A stretch of 64,000 nucleotides of DNA from Bombus terrestris (GCF_910591885.1 NC_063285.1:8465395-8529394); one strand, 5' to 3'; positions 12,325 through 24,064 are shown, counted from the stretch's first letter. Made by a program: numbers and translations. Notes: generated by a model from the letters alone, not told the origin.

Positions 12325-12390
12325 TATATATATACGGATTGGACCCCTTCTTATATGTATATGTATATGTCTATATGTATGATATATAAC

Positions 12391-12630
12391 AGGTGTTTCC
12401 ATTATTTTATTCAACCTCTGTATATTGATGTACGAGTATCATCAGGTTTTTACGTAAATAATCCAGTTTTTGTTTTGAATATTTAGAATTTGGTATACAT
12501 AAGCATATACATATATGACATATATGACACATATGAGATGTTTTCATTGTTCTGCTCAACCTGTACTTTGATGTACGATTATATTATACATCAGTTTTTT
12601 ACGTGAATAATGCAGTTCCTGTTGTAAATA
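12391..12630. repeat. Two direct copies of a ~90-bp unit
   Basis: Two segments, near 12395-12485 and 12540-12630, share (T)CATT.TTCT..TCAACCT, TTGATGTACGA, CATCAG.TTTTTACGT and AATAAT.CAGTT in the same order, about 145 bp apart. A dispersed-element duplication is likely. Confidence 0.6.
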
Positions 12631-12877
12631 TTATAATTAACAATATATATAATATTATAATTAAATAAGTATATAAATAAAATATACACAATCTATGATA
12701 TTATTATTAATAACGAATAAAATATAATTAATGTAAAAAATACAATTATCAGCAGTCTAACTAATTTTCAATTGTCTACGCAGTTTTAAATTGGAACAGA
12801 GCTTTTCGCGGTCAGGCCAGGTCAGGTAGGTGTCAAATCTATGAGATGTGCAGTATTGTTTTTTATCAATTGCATAT

Positions 12878-13022
12878 TAGTAGTAGTAGTAGTATTTTAT
12901 TGCACTATCTATACATTTCAATACACGGTACAGTCTAATGATATAGCATAGTAGTAGTAGTAGTAGTAGTATTTTATTGCATTATCTGTGCATTTCAATA
13001 CACGGTACAGTCTAATGATATC
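12878..13022. repeat. Duplicated (TAG)n plus 60-bp segment
   Basis: Two (AGT)n runs are each followed by TATTTTATTGCA(C/T)TATCT, then ATTTCAATACACGGTACAG, then TCTAATGATAT. The second copy has more AGT units. The simple-repeat end suggests two copies of a retroposon 3' end, but the parent is not identifiable. Confidence 0.6.
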
Positions 13023-13439
13023 CAGAGAGGCCATAAAAATATGTAAAAAAGCCATAATACTAATCACTAGTTTATTATTAATTTTTTACCTTTTAATAAT
13101 CATTATGCACTATTATTACATGTTAACCAAAATGTCTGGATACTACCGAGTAAATTACTACCTGTACAAAAAACAGGAGACAGTTCAGACAGAAATTGAA
13201 TGGTTTCAAAGGGAACATAACCTGTATGGATATGTACGTGTAATTAGCTTTGCTGTAAATAAACGCGTAGAGGTTACTCGACGGTGATATATGTTTCCTT
13301 AAATGGAATCTTATAATTTCCAATGCATCAATCGATTCATCTTGACATTCTCTATAACAAATTATTAAATTATTCATATTGAAAAACCATTAGTTTGACG
13401 GATATCTCAACATTTATTTTGTAAAGCCTATTGTACAAA

Positions 13440-13790
13440 AAACAAAGAAAGCATACGGCATACCTTCATACGGCAGGTCCTACGAAATAAAATCTATCGG
13501 TAATTATGCACGAAAGAAGCCTCAACCCCAATGACCTTGATCTTCAGATACGTTGTAGACGAGAAGATCCTGAGTGACATGCATTTTGTTGGAGGAGTGG
13601 GACGATCGTGGTTGAAAAATTAAGTTAGGTTAGATCTTTTGGAGGGTCAGCCATAGAATCTGACCTAACCTAACCTAACTTACATATGCAATTTCATCTT
13701 CAGCTATTAATATTGGAGTAAATGTAACTTAACAAGTACTATCTTCTTTTTGTCAGAACTTTTGGATCACGATCCCCTACAACATACCTG
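13440..13790. repeat. Dispersed repeat, copy 1 (partner at 58.1 kb)
   Basis: Matches 58100-58400 in order: a GG(A)GGAG(T)GGGACGATCGTG block, AAGTTAGGTTA, CCTAACCTAAC, GCAATTTCAT, GGAGTAAATGTA, CTTCTTTTTGTCA. The GTTAGGTTAG and CTAACCTAAC parts could pair as a hairpin. The nature of the element is unknown. Confidence 0.6.
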
Positions 13791-14910
13791 AAACTCAACA
13801 AAATTGGAGTCCACGTCCACTTTTGTACATAATTACTGAAATATCTGCTAAACCAATGACTTTTCGACATGAATAGGTTATTTTTATATGAACTTCTCCT
13901 CTGGTCACCCAGTTGTCTTGATGGAGACCTACATTTACTGAAAGTAGGGACACTTTTCGCTCATCTACCAGAGAGTGTCCGTTACGACGACACGAAAAGC
14001 TTTTCGCCACTACTCGAATTCTCAGTTCTTGCTACGAATGTAGCTTCCAAAGTATCCTACCCTATCCTAGTGTCTAGGACAGGGGCTGCTAGATAGCCTC
14101 ACTAACGAGTCCTCTGGTAGGTCTCTTTTCGTCTCCCTCCCTACACGCCCTTTTCTCTTGCTCTTATTCAAACCTCCACAATCCATTACTCCAAGGTTGT
14201 CGTGAGGTGACCAGTTATGCTTGTACAAACTACCTACATAACTTTCCACTAACAAGGGAAAAGGACTCCAATTTGTCGACTTCGATTTTAATGAGCTTTT
14301 ACAACTTGTTAGTATACAGGTCTCTACTGATCTGTGTAAGATGTTAGGTGTAACTATTCGGTAACGTTAAAGCACATAAATAATTAAAGTTATTGCATGT
14401 ATTTAAATTTCCATACGTAGTACTGGCACGAGAAACACTTATATGAATATTATTGGGGAAATATGATGAGTAAGTACGTTACTGGTAATGCGAAGATCAA
14501 TTTCTCGTTTACTCACGTTCCTTCTTTTTTTTTTTTTTTGTTTCCATCATGATAATAGAATACATGATTGCGGATGATAGTTATCGTATGTACGATTTAA
14601 GCACGGTATAATAAGTTCAGCATCACGAACGAATAATCGAATTTTATATCTTATTGATCACAGAAGTTTCAATAAAAACTTGCTTTTATTCTCGAGCAAC
14701 TTCATTTATCCAAGTTTTTATTCCAAGTATAATTTATGCTATTATAAATGCTATTCGAATGATGCCCAACCTTTGTGCAGACAATCAAGCAGATACACGT
14801 AACCTAAAAATACTTAGTTTTGCATAGCTTTTGAATCAGCAAATTCTGTCGTATTGGCAGCAATACACAACATTCAATAATACGACGAGGTTCGTTACAA
14901 TATTATAATA
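13791..14910. other. No supported gene; overlapping opposing frames
   Basis: A less AT-rich stretch (13860-14260) keeps short frames open on both strands (13795-14010 -, 13869-14096 +, 14067-14255 -). None resembles a known protein and none dominates, so no gene is called. Confidence 0.4.
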
Positions 14911-14944
14911 ATGGCTAGACATTCGCTATAGAATGTCTAGCCAT
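14911..14944. other. Perfect 14-bp-arm hairpin
   Basis: ATGGCTAGACATTC and GAATGTCTAGCCAT are perfect reverse complements around the loop GCTATA. It lies about 45 bp left of the inverted-repeat element at 14989-15185. No run of T follows, so it is not a simple terminator. It could be a cruciform site or the remnant of a small palindromic insertion. Confidence 0.85.
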
Positions 14945-14988
14945 CCTAACCTCTTGTACGCTCACGTCCACGTTTATGTAAACAGGTC

Positions 14989-15185
14989 TTGACACTCACT
15001 AGGGAATACCGTTCGAAGATTGAATTGGGACAAATCAACATGGAGAACAACAAAGTTCGCGTTCTCGCGAAACAAACAGAGAGAGGCAGAGTGTCTCTGT
15101 CTGAAGCATTCGTAGTATGCCACGCATGCACAGAATGAGAACATTCTTGTCCTCCACGTTAATTTTTCGCCACTCAATTTTCCTG
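14989..15185. mobile_element. Palindromic MITE (family with 53.1 and 55.6 kb), inverted copy
   Basis: The left part (GACACTCACTAGGGAATACC, then ATTG, then AATCAACATGGA) and right part (TCCACGTTAATTTTTCGCCA, then CAATTTTC) are inverted repeats. The whole is the reverse orientation of the copies at 53102-53298 and 55594-55830. The middle carries CTGTCTGA and GCATGC blocks shared by all three. There is no coding capacity. Confidence 0.65.
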
Positions 15186-15371
15186 TTTAAATTATCGAGC
15201 TCACGTCCACACAGACTTTGCTTTGGTGTCCGTCAAAAAGCCGTGCTTTTTCATATATTTCTCGCCTTAGAACTTTTATTTCCGGATTCTACATCTTTAA
15301 AACCAATTGATTTTCCAAAAAAAGAAAGAAATGAAATCAATAATTTGTTATCCCATTTAGGCTGAAAAAAT

Positions 15372-15595
15372 TGGATGTTCAGAGAAAAGGTTTACTCTAA
15401 TTTTCTATAGAAAGTGTAAAACAAATCGATCAGTGCATTGACGATCACATGATTCCATTGGGATGAAACGTGTATCACCTTCGTGTGACCTCTATGCATT
15501 CATCTACACGGAAAAATTAAGTACACCATATTATGACAGCCTGGAAATCACTCACTTTCAGTAATTTGCATTCATAGATTAAAATTGAACATCCA
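15372..15595. mobile_element. Possible small inverted-repeat element
   Basis: TTGGATGTTCA near 15371 and TGAACATCCAG near 15586-15595 form inverted ends about 220 bp apart. Only about 10 bp pair well and no second copy was seen in the window. Confidence 0.3.
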
Positions 15596-15599
15596 GTAT

Positions 15600-16440
15600 A
15601 TACATGTATATGTTATTACAATGCAACGATGATGTAGTGTTTATGAAGTGATGAGATGAAATGAATGATGTGCACATGTATTATGCTGATAGACTATTAC
15701 TGATCTTGGCACGGTACATCAAGCGAGTATTATGCGTACGATCCAGCGGAAATTTTGGACTTAACGCGAGGATTTTCTATTTAATTTGCGAAATCGTGGT
15801 AACTGACATAACAGGCCCTGAGAGGATTCTGAAATTCAACTTCTGGGATAGCTCGATACGTAACTCGATAGTTTAGCCATGTTTAACTTGTTAAGCTTTC
15901 ATGCACAATTATAATAGCGGGACATAAATTTTCGGGCCAGGCATATCTGTCTTACTTAAAAAAACCTACCGTTGAAACTCACCTCTACCATAAAATACAT
16001 TTTCATTTAATCCGGTCACGCCACTTACTGCATATTATTTATCCTCGTTAATAAAATTTCGTATATTAAAGTCGTACCCATCATAACTAATGGCCGGGTA
16101 TCATTAATCTCGTGCAGCTATAAACGTTTTGCAATAACCATTTATAATGGGTTGTTCAGGAAACAGCTTTTCAGACCAAAAGTATCGACGAAGTTATTGT
16201 TTTCCGGGGTAGGAAGAAAAGCAATATCTTGACATGTCGATGCAAATTTTTATTTTGTTACATCCTTTTCCACGTTTCCAATTAAAGCCATGCATACTCA
16301 CAATCCCATCGTCATCGTTCAGAAAATATAAGGTTGAAAGACTCGCCTTTTTTATATTAAATAAGTTTCAAATGTAAGAGGCTATTCCCATTTTGAGTGT
16401 AATAAATTTTGGGACACTGCCTTAAGACGATTTCTTCCCC
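15600..16440. other. No gene seen
   Basis: Short frames only (longest about 70 codons at 15661-15876). I see nothing I can support. Confidence 0.5.
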
Positions 16441-16469
16441 TTTATTCTCCTCTTTATCTTCTCATCCAG

Positions 16470-17625
16470 TCTTCTCGTGAAACGCCTTCTCCAACATTTT
16501 CTCTGCTCCTTCTCTCTTTGTCCTCATCTCCTTGCATCTATTTCTCAAATGATCTCACTTTCCCTTTCTTCCTCACACAGCCTGCACTTTCTTTCTTCCT
16601 CCTTCGACCAAAATTTCTTGCTCTACCCTTCCTTTCCACATTTAAACCTCGCTATTAATTAAGTATTCTGGAATTGTCGCTGTTCTCATCTTTTTGTACT
16701 CTTCGTTATATCTGGAGCTTCTGATTCTTTCATATCGTTCTTACCCTTGCAATCTCTCCCTGCCTCTATCTGTTTGTCTGCTTTATGGTGCTATGTCCTT
16801 TCCTCTTTCTTCTCTCTGTTTTCTGTGGTCGTACCGTCGCACCGTCTCTCTGAAAGAATTTTCCTCCCTTCCTCCCACCTTAACTTTTTGTTCCTCCCTT
16901 TTCTCATTTCCTCCGTACAACCTTCCAGCAATTTCTTCTCTATTTCTCTATTTCTTCTTCATATTTACGTGCTCTGCTCGTTGCCTCTATCCCGTTTTTG
17001 TCCAATTTTGTGATCTTTTACTTGGTGTACGTTGGTATCCATTTATCTAGTTCCAATATCCATTTCACATACATACCTTTATGTTTTCCATTTTTTCTTG
17101 CTCCGTTCATCCTCATTATTCCAATGCTTCGCATTACTGATCAGTACATCATCATCCCTGTTTTAAAATGTTTATCAGATTCCTTTTTCCCAGTTGCCAA
17201 CACTTTCGCCATTGCTTCCCTGCTCGACTGCTCCTCCAGTCTTCAGCATAATAAGTATTTGTACTCTTTTATTTCTTTTATACTCTCCCCTTCTGTCAGC
17301 TTTACTCTGTCTCCCTCTTTGACCTCCTTCCCCTGCCCGCAATCAGAATCTTTGATTTCTCTCTGTTCAGTTGCAACTTCTTCTCTTTTAGCCAGCTCTC
17401 CAATTTCTTTTCAATCGTCGTACTTTTCAATTCTTTTTCTGTCCCCACCGCCAGCACAACGTCGTCTGCATATGCCAGCACATGCATTTTAACCTGCCCA
17501 TTATTATCCCTTCTTTCTGCATCCTTGCACGATCCTGTACCAAGTCTGCTGTGTCCAGGACAAATAGCGAGGGTCTTAATGGGTAATCCTGCCTTGTTTC
17601 TTCCTTCGTCGAAAGTACGTCTCTT
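16470..17625 (-). pseudogene. LINE reverse transcriptase, copy 2, with YADD motif (decayed)
   Basis: On the minus strand the reverse-transcriptase catalytic region is clear. A QDYPLRPSLFVLDTADLVQ segment (the usual QG.PLSP.LF pattern, degraded) is followed after a frameshift by MHVLAYADDVVLAV at 17487, then KLESWLKEKKLQLNREKSKI. The YADD aspartates are intact. Downstream, shifting frames give KEIKEYKYL and, near 16620-16580, ARFKCGKEG and FWSKEEERKCRLCEEE, the Cys-containing C-terminal region also seen in the 6.1-7.1 kb copy. Frameshifts and stops make it inactive. Its coding strand is purine-rich, which is why the opposite strand has long meaningless open frames. Confidence 0.8.
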
Positions 17626-17629
17626 CCTC

Positions 17630-18029
17630 GCTTGTCCTTATTTTACTTCTTCTTTATCCTGTACATTTCTCTTATTCCTTTTTTTAGTCGCGCCGAGATT
17701 CCATTTCTTTGCATTATCCTGTTCAGCTGCGTTCTGTCAAGTCAGTCGGGCACAGCCTTTAGTGAATGAACTCTTAATTCTACATTTTACATTAATTCTA
17801 CAAATTGTGTCCTTTGTTATTCTATGTCCTTTCTGTAATTTCATGCTACCTTACTGTGTTACTTTAGTTAGAACAGTGTTGATACACGTTAACGTCTTGC
17901 GTACAGTGGCCTGAAATATGAGACATGTCGCATCGAGCGTTAAAAGTGAAGAGAAGATGCCTGAAAAGTTAGGAAAAAGTGTGGAAATTTCGTGCAGATT
18001 GGTTGGAAAATTTACAACGTCGAAAGATC
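17630..18029. other. No gene seen
   Basis: Sequence between the LINE remnant and a long-TIR element. It may include more 5' LINE sequence, but I cannot read it. Confidence 0.4.
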
Positions 18030-18707
18030 TACAGGGTGGTTGGTAACTGGTGGTACAAGCGGAAAGTGGGTGATTCTACGCGAAAAAAGAAGTCGAAAAT
18101 ATAGAATAAAAATTTTTCGTTTGAGGCTTTGTTTTCGAGAAAATTCTACTTTGAATTTTCGCTCGGTACGCGCGCACTTTATCGCGTTTCGTTATAACGA
18201 ATCTCACTGTAGATCGTTGTCTCGATTGACGTTATGTTGATGAACACTTCCAATTGTCTATTCTGAAGAAATCGCAAGTTGCGAGCAATTGAAAGAAAAG
18301 ATTATTGTAGCCTTTCGTACTTTAAAACAATCGAATACGTCAGAAAGTATTCGTAGAAATTTAATTAGAAGAGCAGAAGTATGTGTTCGGCAGAATGGGC
18401 AACATTTTCAGTAATTTTTGTAATAATAAACTTTATGATTACTTCATATTATTTCATTATGTATTCCTAATTTTCCGTTACGGCAAAAACAAACTTAAAC
18501 TGTGATAATATCCATCGAGACAACGATCTACAATGAGATACGTTATAACGAGACGTGATAAAGTGCACGCGTACCGAGCGAAAATTCAAAGTCGATTTTC
18601 TCGAAAACAAAGCCTCGAGCGAAAAATTTTTATTCTATATTTTCGACTTCTTTTTTCGCGTAGAATCACCCCTTTTCCGCTTGTACCACCAGTTACCAAC
18701 CACCCTG
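18030..18707. mobile_element. Long-TIR element, CAGGGTGG/CCACCCTG ends
   Basis: Arms of about 205 bp are near-perfect inverted repeats: CAGGGTGGTTGGTAACTGG on the left pairs with CCAGTTACCAACCACCCTG on the right. The pairing continues through TTTTCGCGTAGAATCA, the CGAAAATATAGAATAAAAAT block and the CGTTATAACGA block. TA flanks both ends. The spacer is about 250 bp and there is no transposase. A single arm of the same family is at 28561-28752. Confidence 0.9.
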
Positions 18708-20018
18708 TATAATTAAAGACACGAACAACGAGGAGTAGACAAATTTTAATAGAGATAAAAAATAAATATCTATGCTCTGTAGTATAATAATATAATAATA
18801 CTCATGGCAATAAATGAATGCCAACATCCAGATCTGTATTGTACGCTAGTAATGTAAACAATGTTGGAATTTGGATAAATATTATCATCAACGTTATTAG
18901 AAAAAGGACCTCCGATCAGATTATTTGAGCCACAGAGTATACTCAACGTAGATGAACGTATTAACAAAATTTCATTTAGCAGTAAAACAGATGTAGAATC
19001 AACAGATAATTTCAAAAATATTGTATTTAAATTATATATAAATTATTCTCTATGATTCTTCTTGTATATTGTTTCTGAAATAATAATTATACAGGGTGAC
19101 TTGGATTTTATTATCCGAAAATCTTCTCATCCAAACAGCTGCTATATCTCTCCATTAATTCGTATACTACAGGTTGTACTGTATATTGCACTTGACCTTG
19201 TAACTCTTTGTTCTTTTTGGTCATTTTAATTACGTCAAATTCCTGTTGCCATACATTTTTCTACATCTTGTTGGCTGTAATCATTTCTCCAGAAGCAGAT
19301 TAAAAGTTAGTGGCTCCAGTCTTAACTTGTTTCAATAAACGAGGTGTGGATGAATGAAGTTATGCTGTACTTAATGCACCTATGAATGTAGTAATCAGTT
19401 TGATTTTTCCTGAATTTTTATTTGTCGGTTTTACTTTAACTTGCATTTGCTTCCGAGAGCGGTGTTTTGCATAAAACGATAAGAAAAGGCGGAGGAATGT
19501 TTAATGAGTTTCATGATCCTAGATTATACCTCATTAATCTTTGTCTTATCATTATTTAAATAAGGCCGGAATTTAATATCTATGTAGGCATGTACACAAC
19601 CGTTCAAATATGTATGAACGCATAGGTATCTGTTTGTAAGACAGTGTTATTTTATTATTTGCTATCTTTGTAGTTATATATCGTATAATATGATGAAACG
19701 ATAAAATTAATTTTTTTGTCTGAACAATCTTTTATTCACAGATTACTTTGTCCTTGAATCAGATGAGGGGGATTCTTTTATGCTAATAAATAAGTCCATT
19801 TATTTAGTATAATGAGATATAAATGATCATAATTGAAGGGATATGAAAAACATTTCATCTTAATGAAAGGCTATTTTATCCCATTAAGAGCCAGACAGTA
19901 ATATAAAAGATAATGAATAAAAGCGTAAATAAAATAAATTGTGTATTGTTCCCTGAAGATACAACAAAATATATTCCAATAATACTTCTGCATATATTAT
20001 TATTATTGTTATTACTTT

Positions 20019-20020
<2 letters not shown>
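18708..20020. other. No gene seen; one CAGGGTG end
   Basis: A TACAGGGTGAC terminus occurs near 19092 without a partner end, suggesting a truncated element. Otherwise only short frames are visible. Confidence 0.4.
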
Positions 20021-20022
<2 letters not shown>

Positions 20023-20074
<52 letters not shown>

Positions 20075-20660
20075 TCATATTTATTTTATATATACAATAA
20101 TATCTTTAATATTATTAGAATCAAACTTGCACACTATAAAAGTCAAGGATACGAAAAAATGATCAAAACAATATAATTTATCATAATCCTATATTTGTTC
20201 AATTTCTTCAAACTGTATATGATTGCAAGATCTATGCATGTGGAGAAAGAAACAATAATTAAAAAAATATATGTAATATATATATATTATACAATACATA
20301 TTATAATGCATTACATAATACATAATATATGATATATATAATATATATTAATTTATTTATTAATATAAAACAAATTTCAATAATTTACTTTACATATATG
20401 TATAGTTAATATATACATATAATATTTAATATATGAAGCAATAAAAATATTTATGAAGAAAATATATAGAATATATAAATAAATTATATGTATATATATA
20501 TTATATATATTATTAATATAAATATATTTATAAAACAAATTTCAAGAATTTACTTCATATATATATATTTTCTTTAATATCTATATAAATATATTTACAG
20601 AAGAAATTTCAAGGATTTATTCGAGGATATGAAGTAAATTCTTGAAATTTCTTTTTACTC
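20023..20660. repeat. (TA)n tract and AT-rich repeat cluster
   Basis: About 24 TA units occupy 20023-20071. Further on, the block AAATTTCAA(G/T)AATTTACTT recurs near 20375 and 20541, as an altered copy near 20604, and in inverted form near 20632-20652. The inverted pair at 20604/20640 could fold. Confidence 0.7.
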
Positions 20661-22013
20661 CTACTGCACAATGTTAAAAAGCAGAGCTCGATAATGTAAA
20701 TTAGCAGCAAAAGAGATTACAAATGAAACATTGCCTTACCATGACGTTGGTCCTGATTGAATCAATACTGGTCCTTGCATGTTCTTAACAATTGTAAATG
20801 GAAAAATCGATCAGTGCAGTGGTTGTATACCTATAAACGGCAGTGTATAATACGATGATTATCATAAAGATTAAATCGGTAATTTTCGCAGTCATAAAGT
20901 TTGTTAGTTTACATTATCGCGATAGAATGCAATGTATTGAAATAGGTAAAATTTACCTGAAACTATGGTAGGTCCTTTTGCTTCGGTTCTGCTTTATTCG
21001 ACCCTCGCATTAACCGGCTACGTCCTCGTTGCGACGCGCAGTGAATAAGAAAACTCCATAAAAGAAATTTCAATCAAAGTTCTAAGTAAAAATAAGATAA
21101 AAGGGAAAAGTTAAAAGTGTAAAGAACTTAACTCGAGTTCTCTGCTTATAGCTAAATATGTATTGTAATCCGGTTGCTTTTCATCGCGTCTCAAAGTTCT
21201 CTTCAAACTCTTCAAATTCTGTTTGCAAACGGCACGTGTCCAGAGATATTAAAAATACGAAAACAAATATGAAATATAAAATATTATTTAATACAAATAA
21301 TAAAAAGAAATTTAATAGGAGAAATAAGTGGCCACTTAAAACGCTCTTGGCGTTTCACTTGTCATTTTTATATCGAGAAAGTTAGTCAACGTGAAGTGAC
21401 GCGAAATAAAAACGTAAAGAGCTGGCAAACTCCCGGTGAGGATAGAAATTAAAAAAGAAGAAGCCATTTGGATAGAAAAGGAGCGAGTGCAACTCCGATA
21501 AGACACATCGAACACTATAATCTACGATATTTGTCGTTAATGTATTTTTGATGAAAAAGATTCTACGAGTTTGCTTCGCTAAATAAATAAAAGATTATTA
21601 TCTATGAAAATATTCAGACGTTATTTACCCATGTAAATTTGCCATAATAAACCGAATTTACATCCCACATGCATGTACAACTGGCATATATTTTGACATT
21701 ATCCAACCACTTGTTTGCTAATGTAGAGCTAGAAATTTATATCTGTGTACAACGTACTTACACATGTACGTGATATTCCCATGAGAGGTCGTTTAAAAGC
21801 AACCTATTTTATTTGTTATTACGTTATGAGATACGACAGTAGAGTTATTAATTAAACACCTTAATGTTTCTATATACAGGCTATCTGATTTTAATATTAT
21901 TAATATAATATTAAATATTTCTGAAAAGTGTCTCAAACTTGTTCTGTAAAACTTGTTCTCTTTCAAGAATGCCTTGTGACGACCACCAGATTTATCCAGG
22001 TGGCCCACCTTTT
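20661..22013. other. No supported gene
   Basis: Good-looking minus-strand splice donors occur (ATG|GTAAGG near 20738 and TTTCAG|GTAAAT near 20957), but no consistent coding frame joins them. See rejected items. Confidence 0.4.
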
Positions 22014-22178
22014 GTATAAAAGGTGGTATAGTGTATAGTGAACCATTTGCAAACACAAAGGTCACCTTGAGATCTGGGAAGGACCTTCCCAGACCTTGTG
22101 TTTGCAAATGGTTCACTATTTTGTACATCATTCGGTGAAGTTCTTAATTGTATACAAAAAAGGTATTAAGGTGCTTGT
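22014..22178. repeat. Fold-back: two opposed copies around a palindrome
   Basis: AGTGAACCATTTGCAAACAC (about 22040) is reversed by GTGTTTGCAAATGGTTCACT (about 22100-22120). The centre is a perfect palindrome, TCTGGGAAGG-A-CCTTCCCAGA. The second arm continues for about 50 bp and is homologous to a third copy at 22655-22741. Read in one frame all copies give FVFANGSL or close to it. Confidence 0.75.
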
Positions 22179-22481
22179 ATCTGAAAATGTTTCTTAATTT
22201 CATCAAATTGAGTGTCTGGAAGACAAGGAGAACATAAACATAAAAGCACTTTGATTGAAATTAAAGTGTCTTTTCAACTAATTATTTTCCTACACTTGTA
22301 CTTTAATAGCATTAGAAACAGTGAAACTAAATGTGATATGATAATAGAATCACGGATTCCAGGTCTCTTTAGGATCTTCAATCTGCTAAGCTACATAATT
22401 TTCTTAGCAGAATTAATTCGCTGAAGTTACATTCCTTTTCTGCTTCCTGCAATCTTAATTTTATTTCCAAGGTCTGACATA

Positions 22482-22620
22482 TTAGGTTGTCCCAGAAATT
22501 TATTTATACTATATTTATATTATTTTTTATATTATATTTATTTATATTATATTATATTTATATTATATTTGTTTTATTATATAAACTTTTTATTATAAGA
22601 AACTTTTGGGACGATCGAGT
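22482..22620. mobile_element. Degenerate mariner-like MITE (TTAGGTTGTC end)
   Basis: The left end TTAGGTTGTCCC is preceded by TA. The right end reads AAGAAACTTTTGGGACGATC, where intact copies have GACGACCTAA. The middle is a run of TATATTTA-like repeats. Confidence 0.6.
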
Positions 22621-23175
22621 ACTACAAAATGTTGAGGAACGTTACTTACCATTGGCACCTTAATACCTTTTTGTATAAAATTAAGAACTTCGCTAAATGA
22701 TGTACAAAATAGTGAACCATTTGCAAACACAAAGGTCATTTGTGTTCCAATTCGTTACTCGAAGCACAGATAACATTGATAACATGGCCACCTAAAGAAG
22801 ATTCATCACGTTGAAACTATTCTATCACGCCGGCGTCATTACAATCCGCGGATCTTGCTATCGTATTCAATGCATAAAGAGCATTTTCTTCATCTGCGCT
22901 AACATTATCTTCCTCTTCTTTCCGTATGGTATCTTCAATGTAGTTCACTAGTCTTTTGCACACTCTTCTTAGTCTCGCACATTTAACGCCCACCGAGACA
23001 TATGTCATCGTATAACAGCAATCCTCTAAATTTAATTGTTTGGGAAATTGAATCACCTTCTCGCCAGTAGTATCGTTGGTCGTTAACAAAAATTCCTGTA
23101 AAGGATTGAGCTTTTAACGTACGAAAAGTGCTCGGAGAATGGAACGTTCGGATAATAAAGATTCTACGGTATTTA
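22620..23175 (-). pseudogene. Unrecognised coding sequence, copy 2, interrupted
   Basis: Homologous to 337-942. The minus-strand frame 23089-22817 reads GEKVIQFPKQLNLEDCCYTM and on to KRLVNYIEDTIRKEEEDN. Upstream in another frame are SEHF and ILYRNFC, as in copy 1. Downstream the ASSNELEHK segment is followed by an 85-bp insertion (22655-22741, the third fold-back copy), after which homology to copy 1 resumes (TTCCTCAACATTTTG). At least one frameshift, a stop and the insertion break the frame. Both copies together suggest a once-coding sequence duplicated in the region; the function is unknown. Confidence 0.5.
22655..22741 (-). repeat. Third fold-back copy, inserted in pseudogene copy 2
   Basis: About 85 bp, inverted relative to 22092-22178, with the shared blocks CACCTTAATACCTTTTT, TAAGAACTTC and ATGATGTACAAAATAG. 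Read on the minus strand it is open as TFVFANGSLFCTSFSEVLN and ends at a splice-donor-like ATG|GTAAGT. It separates two parts of the pseudogene that are contiguous in copy 1. Confidence 0.7.
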
Positions 23176-24064
23176 TAGTGGTAAATGCCATAAGATTGAT
23201 GTTATAACATTTTATACAACATACAATAAAATAAATAAATAAAATATATAATATATATTTCAATATATTAAATATATTAATTAAATATATTTAATAAAAT
23301 AAAATACAATGTTTATTACCTGATAGAGAATAGAGAATCGTACGTTACGGTATATGGTACTTTCAACAGTCGTGATAAGTTAGGATTGTGTCGAACAAAT
23401 TTGTTGATCTGAAATATAATACTTATTAGAGGCAGTGCGTCTTCTTGCTGCGAATAAGTATTGCAAGTTCTGTAGGTTTTTATTTCACGCATACAAAATT
23501 TATGTCACTGCGTATTGATTCTTATAAAATCAATTATTTCACGCGATAATACTTTCAATATTACACATCACTATCGTTATCGAACACTATAACAGCACTT
23601 AACGTTGAACTGAAAGCACCGAAAATCGAATTGTATTATTGTCTGAAAATATGATATTTGGTAGAGGTTTAAGTTACATTGAAGAGAGGTTTCATACGTT
23701 TACCATACGTCCTCAAAGCAATCTAATTGTAACTTATTATTATTTATACACCTACGTAATTTATAATAAATAGCCTTTAACAAACAAATTATTATGGAAA
23801 TTTGTATAATTTAATAAATTCCGTTTAAGTGAATAGCCAGAGCTCGTCAGACCACTTCGCGCGATGATGTCAGAGATGCTGTGTATCTAAAGACGTAAAT
23901 GAAACTAAAAAAATAAGAACAATAGCCAGAAAATATTAAATCGATAAAACGACTTTACTGAGATACAGTATTATGCCTCCCTCTACCATAAATCAATCCT
24001 TTCATAGATAGAAAAGTTTGAGACATTTTAAATGTTGTCATGATATTGATTTTCTGGAAGCTAT
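23176..24064. other. No gene seen
   Basis: AT-rich, with an ATATTTAAT-type low-complexity stretch near 23240-23310. I can support nothing else. Confidence 0.5.

Noticed and set aside
13795..14255. Overlapping open frames on both strands in a GC-richer patch
   Set aside because: No motif, no signal of a dominant frame, no homologue in the window.
16477..17914. Plus-strand frames up to 164 codons rich in Ser, Phe and Leu
   Set aside because: They are the antisense of a purine-rich LINE reverse-transcriptase remnant; the YADD region lies on the minus strand.
20730..21060. Two minus-strand exon-like segments with good donors (near 20738 and 20957) and KGPTIVS / QGPVLIQSGPTS-like readings
   Set aside because: No reading frame is open across both segments and their presumed junction; upstream stops occur in each frame. 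Not enough to call a gene.
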